64,000 nt of DNA from Gigaspora rosea (GCA_003550325.1 QKWP01000787.1:84189-148188), one strand, 5' to 3'; shown: positions 34,149-46,029, counted from the first letter of the stretch. Made by a program: numbers and translations. The notes: generated by a model not told the origin, from the letters alone.

Positions 34149-36270
34149 TACTATACTAAAAAAAATGATTTTTTTAAAATCAGCATAGTGTACAGCACGT
34201 AGTGAACGATTTGATAGTTATCATGATCAATTAGACTGTTTGAAGTTAATTTTTTGGTTAATATCACCCCCAGCTGAAGTCTTCTCCACCTTTTCCTGAA
34301 AATGAACAGCCAATCAAAACACTAGATGACTCTTACCTAATGTTGTTAGTCGAAATACTTAATTTAGTCAACTATTTAGGCAATTAGTATCTAAATATAT
34401 TTCGATATAGCATTATTTTTTTCGAAATATCAAAAGTCTAAATTTGCCTAAATGTCTAAATAGTTGACTAAATAAATACTATGTGACTAAATGTCTAAAT
34501 AGTTGACTAAATATAATACTATATGACTTAATGCAAGATTCTATTTAATTATAGCGCTTTGCAAAAAGTGTGACCCTGTGATTTACACTGTAATGATGGC
34601 GGAAAATTTTAATTCCCTATTGATCATCATTTTCATCAAAAACGTCTATGTTTTATTAAAATTCTTCAAGAATTGAAAAATCGGCTGATTTCTCGTGACA
34701 ACATGATCTGCAGAGATCACACATTTTTGCAAAGCGCAATAAGCTCTGGTATAGCTTTAAACCAACCAAAAAACTTTGTACATTGCTTCATATTATTTGT
34801 AAGACCTAATAACTTATAGTATTAAATAATAAAAAATAGAATCTAATCAGGCACTCAATACAAGAAATAACTATAAAGATTCAGAATTCAATCATCGATT
34901 CTAAAACGATTTTGAGGTTTCGATCATCGATTTTGATTTTTAGAATCAATTCGTATCCCTACTTTGTGATATTTATATACAGTTCCGCGGCTGCAATGGC
35001 AGTGCAGGGACCTGAAACAGATGCTGCAGGATGACGTCCCGATTCTCTTTAGCTATATGGGCATATGTTAGACATCTTTCTTATGCTTGTGTTTTCATGT
35101 AGTTTAGGACCTTGGAGTTTAGAAAATTTTAGAACTGAGAGGTCAGTAGTTGATACGTGAGTTGATTGGTCTGGTTCAAATAATTAGTCCTAGACTTTAG
35201 TCCTAGACTAGAGGTATTGATGTTAAAGTATGAATGCTAGAGTTTGTTGGATAGCAAACCTATTACTATATGTTTTTTTATATTATTTCTTAATTTAAAC
35301 ATTTCGACATTATTTAGACATTTCGACATTATTTAGACATTTCGGCATAATTTAGGATTTCGATAATATTTAGACATTTCGGCAGCCTAAATATCAAATG
35401 TCGAAATATTTCTACAAGAATAAAACAATTTTAGCTAACAACATTACTCTTACCAGTCATCTGATTTATATTAACCAATGAAATTATATATTTATTTCAT
35501 ATGTTTGTTTTATTTTACCCTTTCCCTCCTCCCGAGAGTCCTTGAAAAGTGTTGTTAATCAAAGAATCAACTTCAAATGGGCTTATTAAAATTGGGTATC
35601 CCATAGTTTAATGCTTTTAATGGTTTTAATGATTTTAATGATTTTAGTGATTTTAATGGATAAAGCGATTTATTGATTTTATTGGATTAAAGCATTAATG
35701 GAAATTTTACTAGTTTTAATGATTAAAACCATTTTAATCAATTAAACGGATAAAACACTTTAATGGTTTATTTGTAATAAAAAGTATATAAGAAAGGCCT
35801 TGTGCTGAAGAAATATTATCAATCATTCCCTAACTATTTTTCTGTTACTCCTATGTTCACTAAACAAACTAATGATTTACTACTAAGTGGCATAGTAGTA
35901 CAATCTTTCATATTGAGATCGAACCCAAATGGAAATAAAAAATATTTCAATCAACACAGGCACATAAATGCTAACAATATTATATTAATAAATTTTTTTT
36001 ATACAAGTAATATTTAATCATTTTGTTTATTTTCATATATTAAGACAATTCCTGTCTTGAATCAGTATAAGATTAAACATTTGGTATGCCCAATTATGAT
36101 AATATTATTTAATCAAATCATTAATATTAAGTAGTTAAAAGTGATAAATTATCTTTTTAATGTATTTTAACTATAATGTTCATATTTACAAAGTTAATTA
36201 AATGATATTATTTTGCTATATTAATGTACTGTTATAGAATAGGTTTCTTGTTAGATACAGAGTAAAGCGG
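34149..36270. other. AT-rich intergenic DNA with small repeats
   Basis: An inverted repeat of taaatagttgactaaat motifs occurs at about 34345-34545. Tandem tttagacatttcgacatta units occur at about 35285-35410. Near 35600-35760 there are repeated ttttaatgg(a/t)tt units. No gene is supported. Confidence 0.45.
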
Positions 36271-36342
36271 AGTTTTACAGTTTTACAGTTTTACAGTTTT
36301 ACAGTTTTACAGTTTTACAGTTTACAGTTTTTACAGTTTTAT
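36271..36342. repeat. Microsatellite (TTTTACAG)n
   Basis: About eight to nine near-perfect units of ttttacag. Confidence 0.9.
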
Positions 36343-36768
36343 TATTATCTTTATATTATTATTGTATTATTATATTATTTTATTACTCAGATTCCCCTCC
36401 TCTTTCCTCTAACGCCTAAACATAATTATATCTCTTGTATTATATTATTTAAATAAATAAAATATATTTTTGCCAAATAAATATACTCTTGTTAATTAGT
36501 AAATATAAACTGAACCGCTCTAGTGAAGTAATATTCCACTTCCACACTGCTTCATATCTTCTCTGACCCTTACAAGATCCCTGTCACTGTATGCTGTGTT
36601 GCAAGTACTATATAGAATGCTATAGTCGCTAGTAACATTTTGGTGCCTTCTGGTGGAAATCATTTAAAACAGCCGGACCACTAGAACTTCTCTTCCTTCA
36701 CTCTGCAAGGATATTTCTTTGGCTACCTCATCTTTTCTCTCTCCTAATTAAATAATTTTTTTTTTGGT

Positions 36769-36900
36769 TTTCCTGCCGAATTGAAAAAGATTAGTTCAGA
36801 AGGGCATACTTGAAGCCTCTTGCATTTGTTGCACCGGTATTTTCCTGTCAAATTGAAAAAGATTCATTCAGAAGGGCATACTTGAAGCCTCTACTTTTGT
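36769..36900. repeat. Tandem duplication of ~70 bp
   Basis: The block ttcagaagggcatacttgaa with its flanks occurs twice, about 70 bases apart (about 36797 and 36866). Confidence 0.75.
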
Positions 36901-37044
36901 AGCATTTGTCTTTTGTTTTAGTATTTTTGTTTTGTTAATTTTTCATTAGTTTTAGAACCAGATTAGAAACCCCTTACCTCTTAGTTAAATACATTAAAAC
37001 TCTCACCTATTTTCTTACCCTATTAGTTAAAAAAAATTAGTTGT

Positions 37045-37705
37045 TACACTCAACTACGAGGCTATCTTTGGCTTCAAACCTCCCAAAAACATTTGTACCA
37101 TGTACGGTTGGGGAAGGCGGTTATCTGGGTCTACCCTATGTAACAACTTCTTGAAACTATACGCATTCGCATCCACTCATTCATCATCTCGTTGTGCCAG
37201 GGTATTCAAATCAACCTGCCATTTATGATAGTGCTCAGGGGTGGTGAAATACGCAGCAAAATGGGAACAAAGCTGATGTCTGGTTCACGAGCATCATCCT
37301 AGTGTTCCAAGGTCCTTTTTATTCTATCATACCAGGTAGCAGCAACACCACATAAATATCCAGAGGCTATTCTCATTTTTGATCAGGGCTCCAATTATTA
37401 GCATCTGCAGCATGTTCAAATGCTTCCGACCTATTCAAAAGGATCTTCATCTTCAGTTCCATGAAAGGTGTCTACTCTTACTAGTTTTGTTTCTCTTGCT
37501 GTAGGACGGGCAGCAGCAGCAACACCTATAGTGGCATTCCTAAATGCATTGGCTATTTCTCTTAACACTATATGCAAGGGCTCTTGGTTTCCATTTCGAC
37601 GGTCTTGACCAGGCCAGGAGAGGGTAAAGGAGAATTAATGGGAGTTTGATTATGGTCTTCCTGATGTTCTGAATGATTATCTTCTTCAATATGTTGCAGG
37701 TCCAT
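37045..37705 (-). pseudogene. Ty3/Gypsy-type gag pseudogene
   Basis: Minus-strand translation from ATG 37705 begins MDLQHIEEDNHSEHQE. After frame breaks it reads REIANAFRNATIGVAAAARP, TKLVRVDTFHGTEDEDPFE, then TAG where Trp is expected, MRIASGYLCGVAATWYDRIK, YHKWQVDLNTL and DNRLPQPYMVQMFLGGLKPK. This is the capsid-region pattern of glomeromycete Gypsy elements. The frame is lost at about 37045, and no protease, RT or integrase follows, so the element is truncated. The adjacent LTR at 37777-38680 lies on its 5' side. Confidence 0.75.
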
Positions 37706-37776
37706 GATTATTTAAATAAAAAAATATTCCAATCTATTTTTTTTTTATAGAGAGTATCTCACAGTCACCACCAAAT

Positions 37777-38680
37777 TGTCAAAGGCACTGGGCGTGTGAT
37801 AAAAACGAACAACCAATCACATACACCAAAAAAAAAATTAAAGAAAGGAAAAACTCAGACACACGGGATTTTATAACAAGTCTGATATACGGAGTCAGAT
37901 TGATTTGGCAAGGGAAGGCTTATTAGGCTTGATACGGGAGAAAGAGTCACACAGGAAGAAGAAAATACTTAGAATTTTGTATACGAGGCAAAGGTTTGTC
38001 TTTATTACTTTTATAACTTTTTACAATTGAGGACGCACACCTTTCTAATACAAATTTTTGAATCTATTTATAGAAAATTTTGAAGAAAACAAAAAAAAAA
38101 ATTCGAAATAAAAGAAGACAGGAAGATCCCACCATCTCCTTTCACCCTTTTCAATAAACTACTTATTCGGGCTAATTTCTATCATGAGCATATGCATTTG
38201 ATTTCACTACTTTTAATTTTCATCATGAAAATTAAGACACGGCCTCACGCTATACCCGATTTGGCCTTGCAGGAAATCAATTTTAAAATCATGATTTAAA
38301 TGATTTTTCCTATTTTCGGCATACCTCTATGACGGAACCAGGTCTTTAAACAAAGGGCTGATTATTCTCTTGATGCCTTATTATCGTTAATTGTTCTAGG
38401 TCTTGATCTGATCCTTCTTCGATCTTCTTTTTTCTACTTATTTCTTCGTGATTAATGGCTAAAGCTTCATCCAGATCGAGGCTTTGGGTGTGGGGCTTGG
38501 GCGTGAGACCATGGGAACTAAGCGCAGTGCGGGAAAGTTTTTTTTTTTTACAATGCATGGCACAGCTATAGTGATCATGTGCATTACGTGGTTGGGATCT
38601 ACATGGTCACAGTTCTGCCGGCTGCTCTTTCGGTCTTCTGTGAAATTGGATCATCACGGGATTTCGGTCCGCTCCTAACA
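37777..38680 (-). mobile_element. LTR of the gag-bearing element (~904 bp)
   Basis: On the minus strand it begins TGTTAGGAGC and ends CTTTGACA (TG...CA). It is followed toward gag by atttggtggtgactgtgaga, which could hold the primer-binding site. A TATA box (TATAAATAG, 38063-38071) and a poly(A) signal (AATAAA, 38001-38006) sit in the order expected for U3-R-U5. The partner LTR is absent from the window, so its boundaries cannot be confirmed by comparison. The frames inside are not genes. Confidence 0.65.
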
Positions 38681-38699
38681 CTGTATATGATACTTACAA

Positions 38700-40201
38700 T
38701 TACCTGGTAATTTGGAAATAATTTGATTAAAAGCTAAATGAAGAGCTTTATTTAAACATTTATACTTACTGCCTATAGCATTAAAAATATAAAATTAATT
38801 AAAATATATAGTTTAAAATAAAAAATAATAATAATATACCTACAAACTAATAATTTAAATTATAAATTGTTAAGAGTTAAAAATTTGATTTATTTTAAGG
38901 CAAACATAATGTAATTTTATTCTTATCACCTAATATATGCATTGTAAATTATAATTAGCTGAAATATAAATTAAACAATAAGAATTTAGATGAATATTAT
39001 AAATTTCATACTTACTAACTGTTAGATTAATAAGATGTTTCGTTGTAAGCTACTTAAGTGTAATTGAGAAACCCATTTCAATTACAAACAAGCTTTATAC
39101 CCACAGCTAAGAAGCATGTATTAGAGTGTGTAATAATAAATTTTGGTTATAAGTGTATAAAAAGCATCTACTTACGAACTAATAATTTGGCAGATAGATT
39201 ATGAGTTATAACAAATTAGAAAATTTTTATAAATTTTAATAAATAAACATAAAATTATTCTCACCATCTAAGAATTCATGTTGCAAATTATAAAAGCAAA
39301 TAAGAATAGTTTAAATAAAATTTGTGGAGTTATAGAAAATGTATACTTACGATCTAGTAATTTAACAAAAGGCCCATCATAAGTTATATTGTTAATAATA
39401 AAAAATTATTAATCTGCTAACTAGATTATATGCACCAGCTAAAATGAATGTTATAAATCGATGAAAATAGATTAAAGTGATTATGAATGATTAATGATTT
39501 AACTTATAATATAAACTTACGCGCTAATAGTATACGTAAATTATTGAGTTGTTTGAAAAATTTAATTAGACTTGTTAATAAAAATCTTAACCTACTTTCT
39601 AAGAACGTATATTTGTAAGTTATATAAATAATGAAATTATATTTAAATAATTATAAAATAATCATATGCTTACGGATTGCTGTTTATTGTAAGTAAAAAA
39701 ATTTTTCCGTTTTAAACTTTTGACGAAACATTATGTATACCTTCTGTGAATTGATTATAAAAATTATTATTTACTTATGTTACCGCTACCTAATTATTTA
39801 ATAAAATAATTTTGTCAATATTAATTAATGATTAATAGACGAGTTTTAAGTTTAATTTGCAAAGAAATAATAATCATTTGCTTACCGACCCTGGATCGTC
39901 TAATTATTTTGTCATTTATTAATAGTTAATAGAGAAGTTTTAAGTCATTAGTATTTATAAGCTGTGCGCGTAAGTGTTAAAGAACATATGCAATAGTTAT
40001 ATACCTATGGATGCCCCTGCAGCTAGTTATTTAACAAAAATTTTATTTTTTATGGTAATTAAAACTAAGCTTTATAATATTAAAGAGTTTCATGCTTTGC
40101 ATAGAGACGTTATACACACTAAAAGCGAGAGGAATGGCCATAGCATTTGTTGGAAGAATTATTAAATTGATAAAGAAAACGAAAGAAAATTTTGACAGCA
40201 T
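38700..40201 (-). CDS. Candidate secreted micro-exon gene: signal-peptide exon plus chain of 3-nt exons
   Basis: Exon 1 (40120-40201) starts MLSKFSFVFFINLIIL and ends near NAMAIPLAF, a clear signal peptide. Candidate exons then follow on the minus strand: 40005-40022, 39886-39899, 39784-39789, 39741-39743, 39674-39679, 39596-39598, 39521-39523, 39436-39438, 39351-39353, 39265-39267, 39176-39178, 39105-39106, 39016-39018, 38844-38846, 38770-38772 and 38700-38703. Each lies between AG and GT; donors are mostly GTAAGT-like. Introns are mostly 61-105 nt, one is 40. At 38929/38930 AG abuts GT with no exon. Joined, these give 53 codons and TAA, with a Lys-Arg pair about eight residues before the end. 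Minus-strand TATA-like sequence lies at 40248-40260. Observed: the splice-like pattern. Inferred: that it is spliced. The alternative is a non-coding tandem intron array. Confidence 0.4.
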
Positions 40202-40329
40202 TGAGACAAATTTTTTTTAGAGATTTGAATTTGCTACAATAGCGAAGAAAGAACTATATATTATAAGTTCCTACATATTTATAACCGAAAATTAATAGCT
40301 ATTGTATTTTGGCTTCGCATTTGCATATC

Positions 40330-40690
40330 GATTATCCTGTCACAGGTCGAATGAATATCGCGCCAGATAAAAACCGGAGACCTATCGGGTTTCGATATGT
40401 CTTTGTTTATTTTAAAATCATTGCCCTATCGGGTAACTGATAGAACAATGCATATAATCTGAAAATAGCCCGCTAAATCTTAATTATATCGGGTTTTAAA
40501 AAGATAAAAATCATTGGATCCTATACCTATTGTTAGTTCTATGAACTTACGAAAATTAGATATTTCAGATTTTGAGGCTTTATTCAACGCTTATACAGCC
40601 AGATAAAAACCGGAGACATATCGAGTTTCGATATGCTTCCGGTTTTTTGTTTTTAAATCGGGTACAAATCGGGTTCTCGATAGAATTATA
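40330..40690. repeat. Repeat with two 37-bp direct copies, one a long hairpin
   Basis: The sequence CCAGATAAAAACCGGAGAC with the following tatcg.gtttcgatatg occurs at 40363-40399 and 40599-40635. The second copy forms a hairpin at about 40606-40650 (AAAACCGGA...TCCGGTTTT around CATATCGA/TCGATATG). The start, cacaggtcgaa, is shared with the foldback at 2571. Confidence 0.6.
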
Positions 40691-40859
40691 AAATTAATCC
40701 AAATATAAATCGCTAATTTTTAATTTCTATCGGATTTTATTTGGAAGAAAATCAGATAGCACGTGCTTTGATTGGATATTTCTTTTTAAATGCGTCATAT
40801 GATTTTTTATTTTAGCAGACTAATTTTTATAAACCGGTACCAGGAACGGAGTGATAGGT

Positions 40860-41110
40860 AATATTACGTTTATATGGTTACTATGGTATTTTTAGTGTAC
40901 GCCCGCAAAATCTCAACTAATTGGACAATGCATTAAACACAGTAAAAACGTTAATTTCTGCACTTTAGTACTATATTTATCTATTGTATGAGAATCGTTT
41001 ACCAAACATCGCTTTAACAGGTTTTTGTCCCAATTAAAGTGCAAGTCGATCACTAAAAAAAATAATTGTCTTTAGGAAATGCACCAACTAAATACAATTG
41101 AAGCAAATTC
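40860..41110 (+). repeat. Dispersed repeat sharing blocks with 495-610 and 2207-2335
   Basis: Joins in one piece the two blocks found separately near the window start (cgcaaaatct...attggacaat and ccaaacatcgctttaacagg). It is therefore a more complete copy of one repeat family. Non-coding. Confidence 0.65.
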
Positions 41111-41195
41111 TAATCTAGATAATTTAAGGGTAGAGTGTAATGACGTCATTTTTATTATGAAACTTTATTTCTATGATCGTCAGTAACACAATATC

Positions 41196-41345
41196 TAATA
41201 CAGTCTGACCTCTCTATAACCACAGCTCATATAGTCATACCTCTATATAATCACCCAATATTGTGCAATGGACTTAAATATAGTAAGAAAACCTCATTAT
41301 AGTCACAAATTACTTATAATCACTATTACAAAAAAATTTTGATTT
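41196..41345. repeat. Fragment with pogo-like terminal motif
   Basis: CAGTCTGACCTCTCTATAAC followed by a second, similar tagtcatacctctatataat resembles terminal repeats of pogo/Tigger-type miniature elements. A related end is near 62187 and 63072. No partner end is identified here. Confidence 0.4.
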
Positions 41346-41745
41346 TTTATCAATTTTATTAATAATATACCTTTTTATAATTAACTAATTAAAATCAGTA
41401 AATATGATTGGCTACTGTATGTGTCCCAAAAATAGCTTATTTTTGGATAAAAGAGGTTTTTTAGTGATTGAAGTAATCGCTACATAGCAGAGTCTAAATT
41501 TTCTATGTTAATACCAGGAACGTAAGTGTATGGCATCTGAAACGGAAGCAAAATCTTAAAGCTGATTGGTATACATTTTTTCTCATGGTCATTCCCTGTT
41601 TTATGTAACATAAATTTCTAATTTTAGAGGGAGGTTAAAGTGAGGTGAAATTTAGTTAAGGAGGATTATATATTTATATCAAGAATGCAGCATGTAGATC
41701 ATGTATTAACTTATAATAAATTGGTCATAAAATTCATTCTTCCTT

Positions 41746-41801
41746 AGTAAATGATTGGCTTACATGTGCCGCGCGCGGCACATGTAAGCCAATCATTTAC
41801 T
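41746..41801. repeat. Perfect 56-bp palindrome
   Basis: Both halves pair at all 28 positions, with GC-rich centre GCCGCGCGCGGC and arms containing ATGATTGGCTTACATGTG. Weaker pairing extends outward. Confidence 0.95.
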
Positions 41802-41910
41802 TTGATGAAGTGGTAATCTGATGTCATTTGTAATACTTCATAATTACGATCAATGGTTTGCCATTTAAAGTAAAATCAGGTTTAAATTTTAGCCAACTTT
41901 TATTAAACGA

Positions 41911-42041
41911 CAGGGTGAAACCTGAGTTGTTAAATAGTGAAACCTGCTATGATCATCACGTGAGGATGAAATCCGCTTTTATTTCACCCTAATCCGATCT
42001 ACAAAGCGGATTTCATATTTCGCAACTCAGGTTTCACTCTG
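41911..42041. mobile_element. Miniature element D, copy 1 (CAGGGTGAAACC...)
   Basis: Inverted ends CAGGGTGAAACCTGAGTTG and caactcaggtttcactctg. A second copy is at 60355-60503. The internal segments also pair. No coding content; no convincing target duplication. Confidence 0.65.
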
Positions 42042-42062
42042 TTCTTTTATTAAAAAATGATT

Positions 42063-42305
42063 CATAATACCAGTGCGATCACATGAAATGTGAGAGGGAT
42101 GGTTCCATTCAACTTTTTTGATGCACTACGTTGATTTTTGAAAAATCCTTTTGGGTTGGAATAATATGATTTCATTTATTCACAATTACAATATACCAGT
42201 ACGATCACATGAAATGTGTGAGGGATCATTTTTTGGGCGTGGCCTATGCTGATTTTCACAGAATCCTTTTTTAGTAGAAGTAATGGTTTTCATTTATTCA
42301 TTTTT
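42063..42305. repeat. Tandem duplication with ~125-bp period
   Basis: taccagtgcgatcacatgaa at about 42069 recurs as taccagtacgatcacatgaa at about 42194, with similar flanks ending ttcatttattca. Confidence 0.75.
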
Positions 42306-43997
42306 TGGAAGGAGTCAACATTTTATATATACTAAACGTCATGCAATATGATGCAAACATGACGTTACTGATTATAAAATTTCCATCTAAATTTATAGTT
42401 CGTCCGTTTAAATGTTTTATTGGTTACCTGTGCATTATGTCATTTTAGATCATTCAAAATTTATAATAGTAGTTACTACGATGTTCTAGAAATCTGTAAC
42501 ATATTTTGATATCGAATCTGTGATTAATGGAAAATGAATCTGTTTTCTCGGTGTTAATAGTCACCTGATTGAGCAAGAATAAATAAAGCATGTTATAATT
42601 GAAGCACTCAAACTAATGGTCTGCCTTTAATTAATTTATTTTTATTTGCGCTAAATGAGCCAATGTCTTTTTAAAATGTGATACGAATAAAAAGTTCTAG
42701 TAAATTTAACAAATTATTGACAAATATTAACATACATTTTGAACTTAACGCGCGTGATCGTGCTGATCCTGCGCCATGTCACACGCTGCACAGCTACCCT
42801 AATTATGATAATACTTTTACATAACTATGCCATTACATTATTATGATGCGTACTGTATACGACTGTGTGTAAATAATAATCATGAGAAAAAATACCCTTC
42901 TGAATGAGAGTTCATCTATATAATTTTGAGACTTTCTTAAAATGAATTAATAAAAAATTCATTATTATTACCAAACTAGAATTTCATATGATCATACTTA
43001 TTTTATAATAGCCTCAAGTCAGCACAACTGCAATAATTAAAATAAAAATATGTTAATTTTCAAAAACGATCTGTAGTATCATACTTAATATGTTCCTGGT
43101 TTTAGCGCGACTGCGTCGTGCAGCTATTCTAAATGATTATAAGCACTTAAGTAAAATATTCAGGGATCAAAATACATATTATCTAAAATTTTTATACAAA
43201 TTGGAGATTTTATTATTTACTTTTAAATTTTACATTCATCTAATATATTTTTTTAACAAATTTTAATTTTTTTGTCAAATGTAAAAATTAAAAGTCAAAT
43301 AATAAAATGTTCTTCAATCTTGCCATAAATTACAAAATATGTGTATTTTGATCTCCCAAATATGTTTATATAAGCAATAATAATAGATTTACATAGAAAA
43401 ATTTGGACTTTACTATGTAGCAACTATTGTTGATCATGGGAAGCTTATTTTCAAGTCAAAGACATTTTTAAGTTTTTTGACCAAAAGAAGGGAAGTAGCT
43501 TATTTTAGGTAGAAGTCTATTTTATAGTAAAAAAAATAATAAAATAATATTTGTAATTATGTATATTGTGGTTAATAAATATTCTATTTAATGATTTATA
43601 ATAGTTGTTTTATTATAAATTTTTATAATCACTTTATAAAAATTTTAATATTGAAAATACTGTAAATATGGTTTTTTCAATGTAAACAAAATGCATTTTA
43701 TTTAGCTATGTAGAAAGTTTTTGTATGCAGTGCTACATAATACCCTTAAAATTTGATTGCTTATAAAATTTAATTATATATATGATATCTATGAGCTAAC
43801 CAGAGCAGCCATCTCAAAGTTAATAATCGATATCATGATCGCAGTTGTCGCAGCATATAATTGATTAATTAATTGATTGGATGCTGCGGCAGTGACTCAA
43901 TCAGTACACTTGGCGCAGTAGTCCCGTGACATATGAACTGAGGCCGTTAAATTGATATTACGCCACCTTGATCCTCACGTGCTTCCAGAGTAGACTC
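42306..43997. other. AT-rich intergenic DNA
   Basis: No gene seen. Short GC-rich patches at about 42745-42800 and 43100-43125 resemble patches near 32640 and 2170. Confidence 0.45.
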
Positions 43998-44250
43998 ACA
44001 ATATGGAAGTGAGTTAGTAGAAAAGGAACAAATTTTTTCTAAGTAAAAGGTTTCTTGACTTTAAGCTTAAATATCTTAACAACTATCTTACTAAATTTAA
44101 TAAATTATTTTTTATTTTAATTCTATATAATTTCAAAAAAATTTTTAGCAAATTTGATTAAATATTTGTCAAGATATTTTAGTTTAAAAATCAAAAAAAT
44201 TTTACTAAAAATGATTTGATCCTTTTCTACTGACTCACTCCCATATGTAC
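43998..44250. mobile_element. Inverted-repeat miniature element, ~85-bp arms
   Basis: Left arm atatggaagtgagttagtag plus aaaagga pairs with the right arm tccttttctactgactcact plus cccatat. The middle is AT-rich. No target duplication is evident. Confidence 0.6.
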
Positions 44251-45914
44251 GAATTATTATTTATACAGTAATATTAGTGGTGATACATATGTATAATGAG
44301 CATAATGTCATAATGGAAGTTGGCAAAGCACCAAATAATCAAATACTGTATGTAAAGTACATTCTATCTTTATAACTCAATTCTGGGTTCGTGCGTTTTA
44401 ATGTTTTTGATTGATCGTATCTGAAAAATGTAATCTGAATGTGGGGAAAACTTACATAATTTACATAAGATGAGTAATTATTAACATTTTGATCATTTGG
44501 ATTAATGTCATCATAGATTAATCATCAATATGTAAAGTCGAGAATAATAAGTTTTGTAACATGATTTTTATAATAACTGATGACAGAATTTTTACAGTAA
44601 CTTACAACTTTCTTCAAAAAGGCGTGGAAAGATGCAGATACTATGGAGAATTAATGATAGTTCCCAGATATTTAATTTTTACTAAGCAGAATTTCCAAAT
44701 TCTTCGATTTCCATATGGGCATATGGAAATCGTTTTCCACATCATTTTGAAAACAGCTGTAACAGCCCCAATACAACCTTAACTATCTACAATGTGCTAC
44801 TGGAATTTTTTGCGATAGAAATTACAGTGTTTTATGTTAGTAAGCAAGTTCTATAACAGAATTTTGTGTTTCACTGGAATAGCAAGTTTTGCAATAGGAT
44901 TTTTATGCCAATTTATGATTATCCCAATGCAAACTAACTTGACCTTACCACATACTGTGATCACTGGAAAACTCAATCTTGACTGCATACTATGTGTACT
45001 GGAATAATGAGTAGGTTTTGTAATAAAATTTTTTACAGTAATATCAATGCAAGCTAATTCAACTTAATTACATATTATGATCTCTGAAATAGTGAGCAAG
45101 GTTCATACCAATTTTTTACATTAGTTCATGATAGAAATCATGATAATTCCCATGTGTGCTATCACCACCAAAATAATAAATAGGTTTTGTATAGTAGAGG
45201 TTTTTTTCAATTTTTAACAGCCATTCTACCTTATTTTAGTGTGTTGGGATGCATTGAGTATAGCCTAGATTTGCATGAAGAGAGTATCTTCCTGCTTTGC
45301 ACAAACACAAAGTAAAATTTCTAATTATGTTCTAAGGTTTGTAACAGAATTTTTTACAGTACTCACAATAGAAATTACAATTGCAATACAAACTAACTCA
45401 ATCTTAACCACATGCTATGTATCACTGATATAGCAGGTTTTGTTACAGTAACTTCTCAATTTCAACCCAACCTTAACCACATACTATAGATTACTAAATG
45501 AATAATTTTTTTACCAGAATTTTTACAATAATTTACAGAGATCATGATAATTTTAATACAAACTATCTCCCTTATGACAATTCCGGTGCAAACTAACTCA
45601 AACTTAATTATACACTGTGTTCACCAGAATAGAAGGTATGTTCCATACAGTAACACACAATAGACATTACAATAATTCTGATACAAAACTGACTAATTAT
45701 ATACTATGTAACAGATTTTTTTACAATAGTACAATAAAAATCTTAATAACAATTTTGGATTTGTGAGTTTAATGGTTTTAATTAGTGAAGTATTTAAGAA
45801 AAGCTTCTAATGATTCTTTATTAGCTGAAGGTAATAAAATACATTAGTAAACCATATCCTGTAAGCATATTGCTAAAATAATAAGGTTTATAATGTAATT
45901 TTTACAATAATCTG

Positions 45915-46029
45915 TAGGGTTGTTAATGGAGTACTCCAAACAATAATAAAACATATAACCCACTTCGGAGCACTCCAGAAGCAGGTTATATGCTTTATTA
46001 TAGTCTAGAGTACTCCATTGGCAACCCTA
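45915..46029. mobile_element. Short hAT-like hairpin element (TAGGGTTG...CAACCCTA)
   Basis: Arms of about 45 bp (gttaatggagtactccaaac / gagtactccattggcaaccc). Flanks ATAATCTG and ATAATTAG agree at 6 of 8 positions, suggesting an old 8-bp duplication. The end motif TAGGGTT is shared with the element at 15066-16349. Confidence 0.6.

Noticed and set aside
38484-38678. 64-codon plus-strand frame and the 70-codon minus-strand frame beside it
   Set aside because: Both are inside the LTR.
39974-40165. 63-codon plus-strand frame
   Set aside because: It is antisense to the signal-peptide exon, and has no family or signal of its own.
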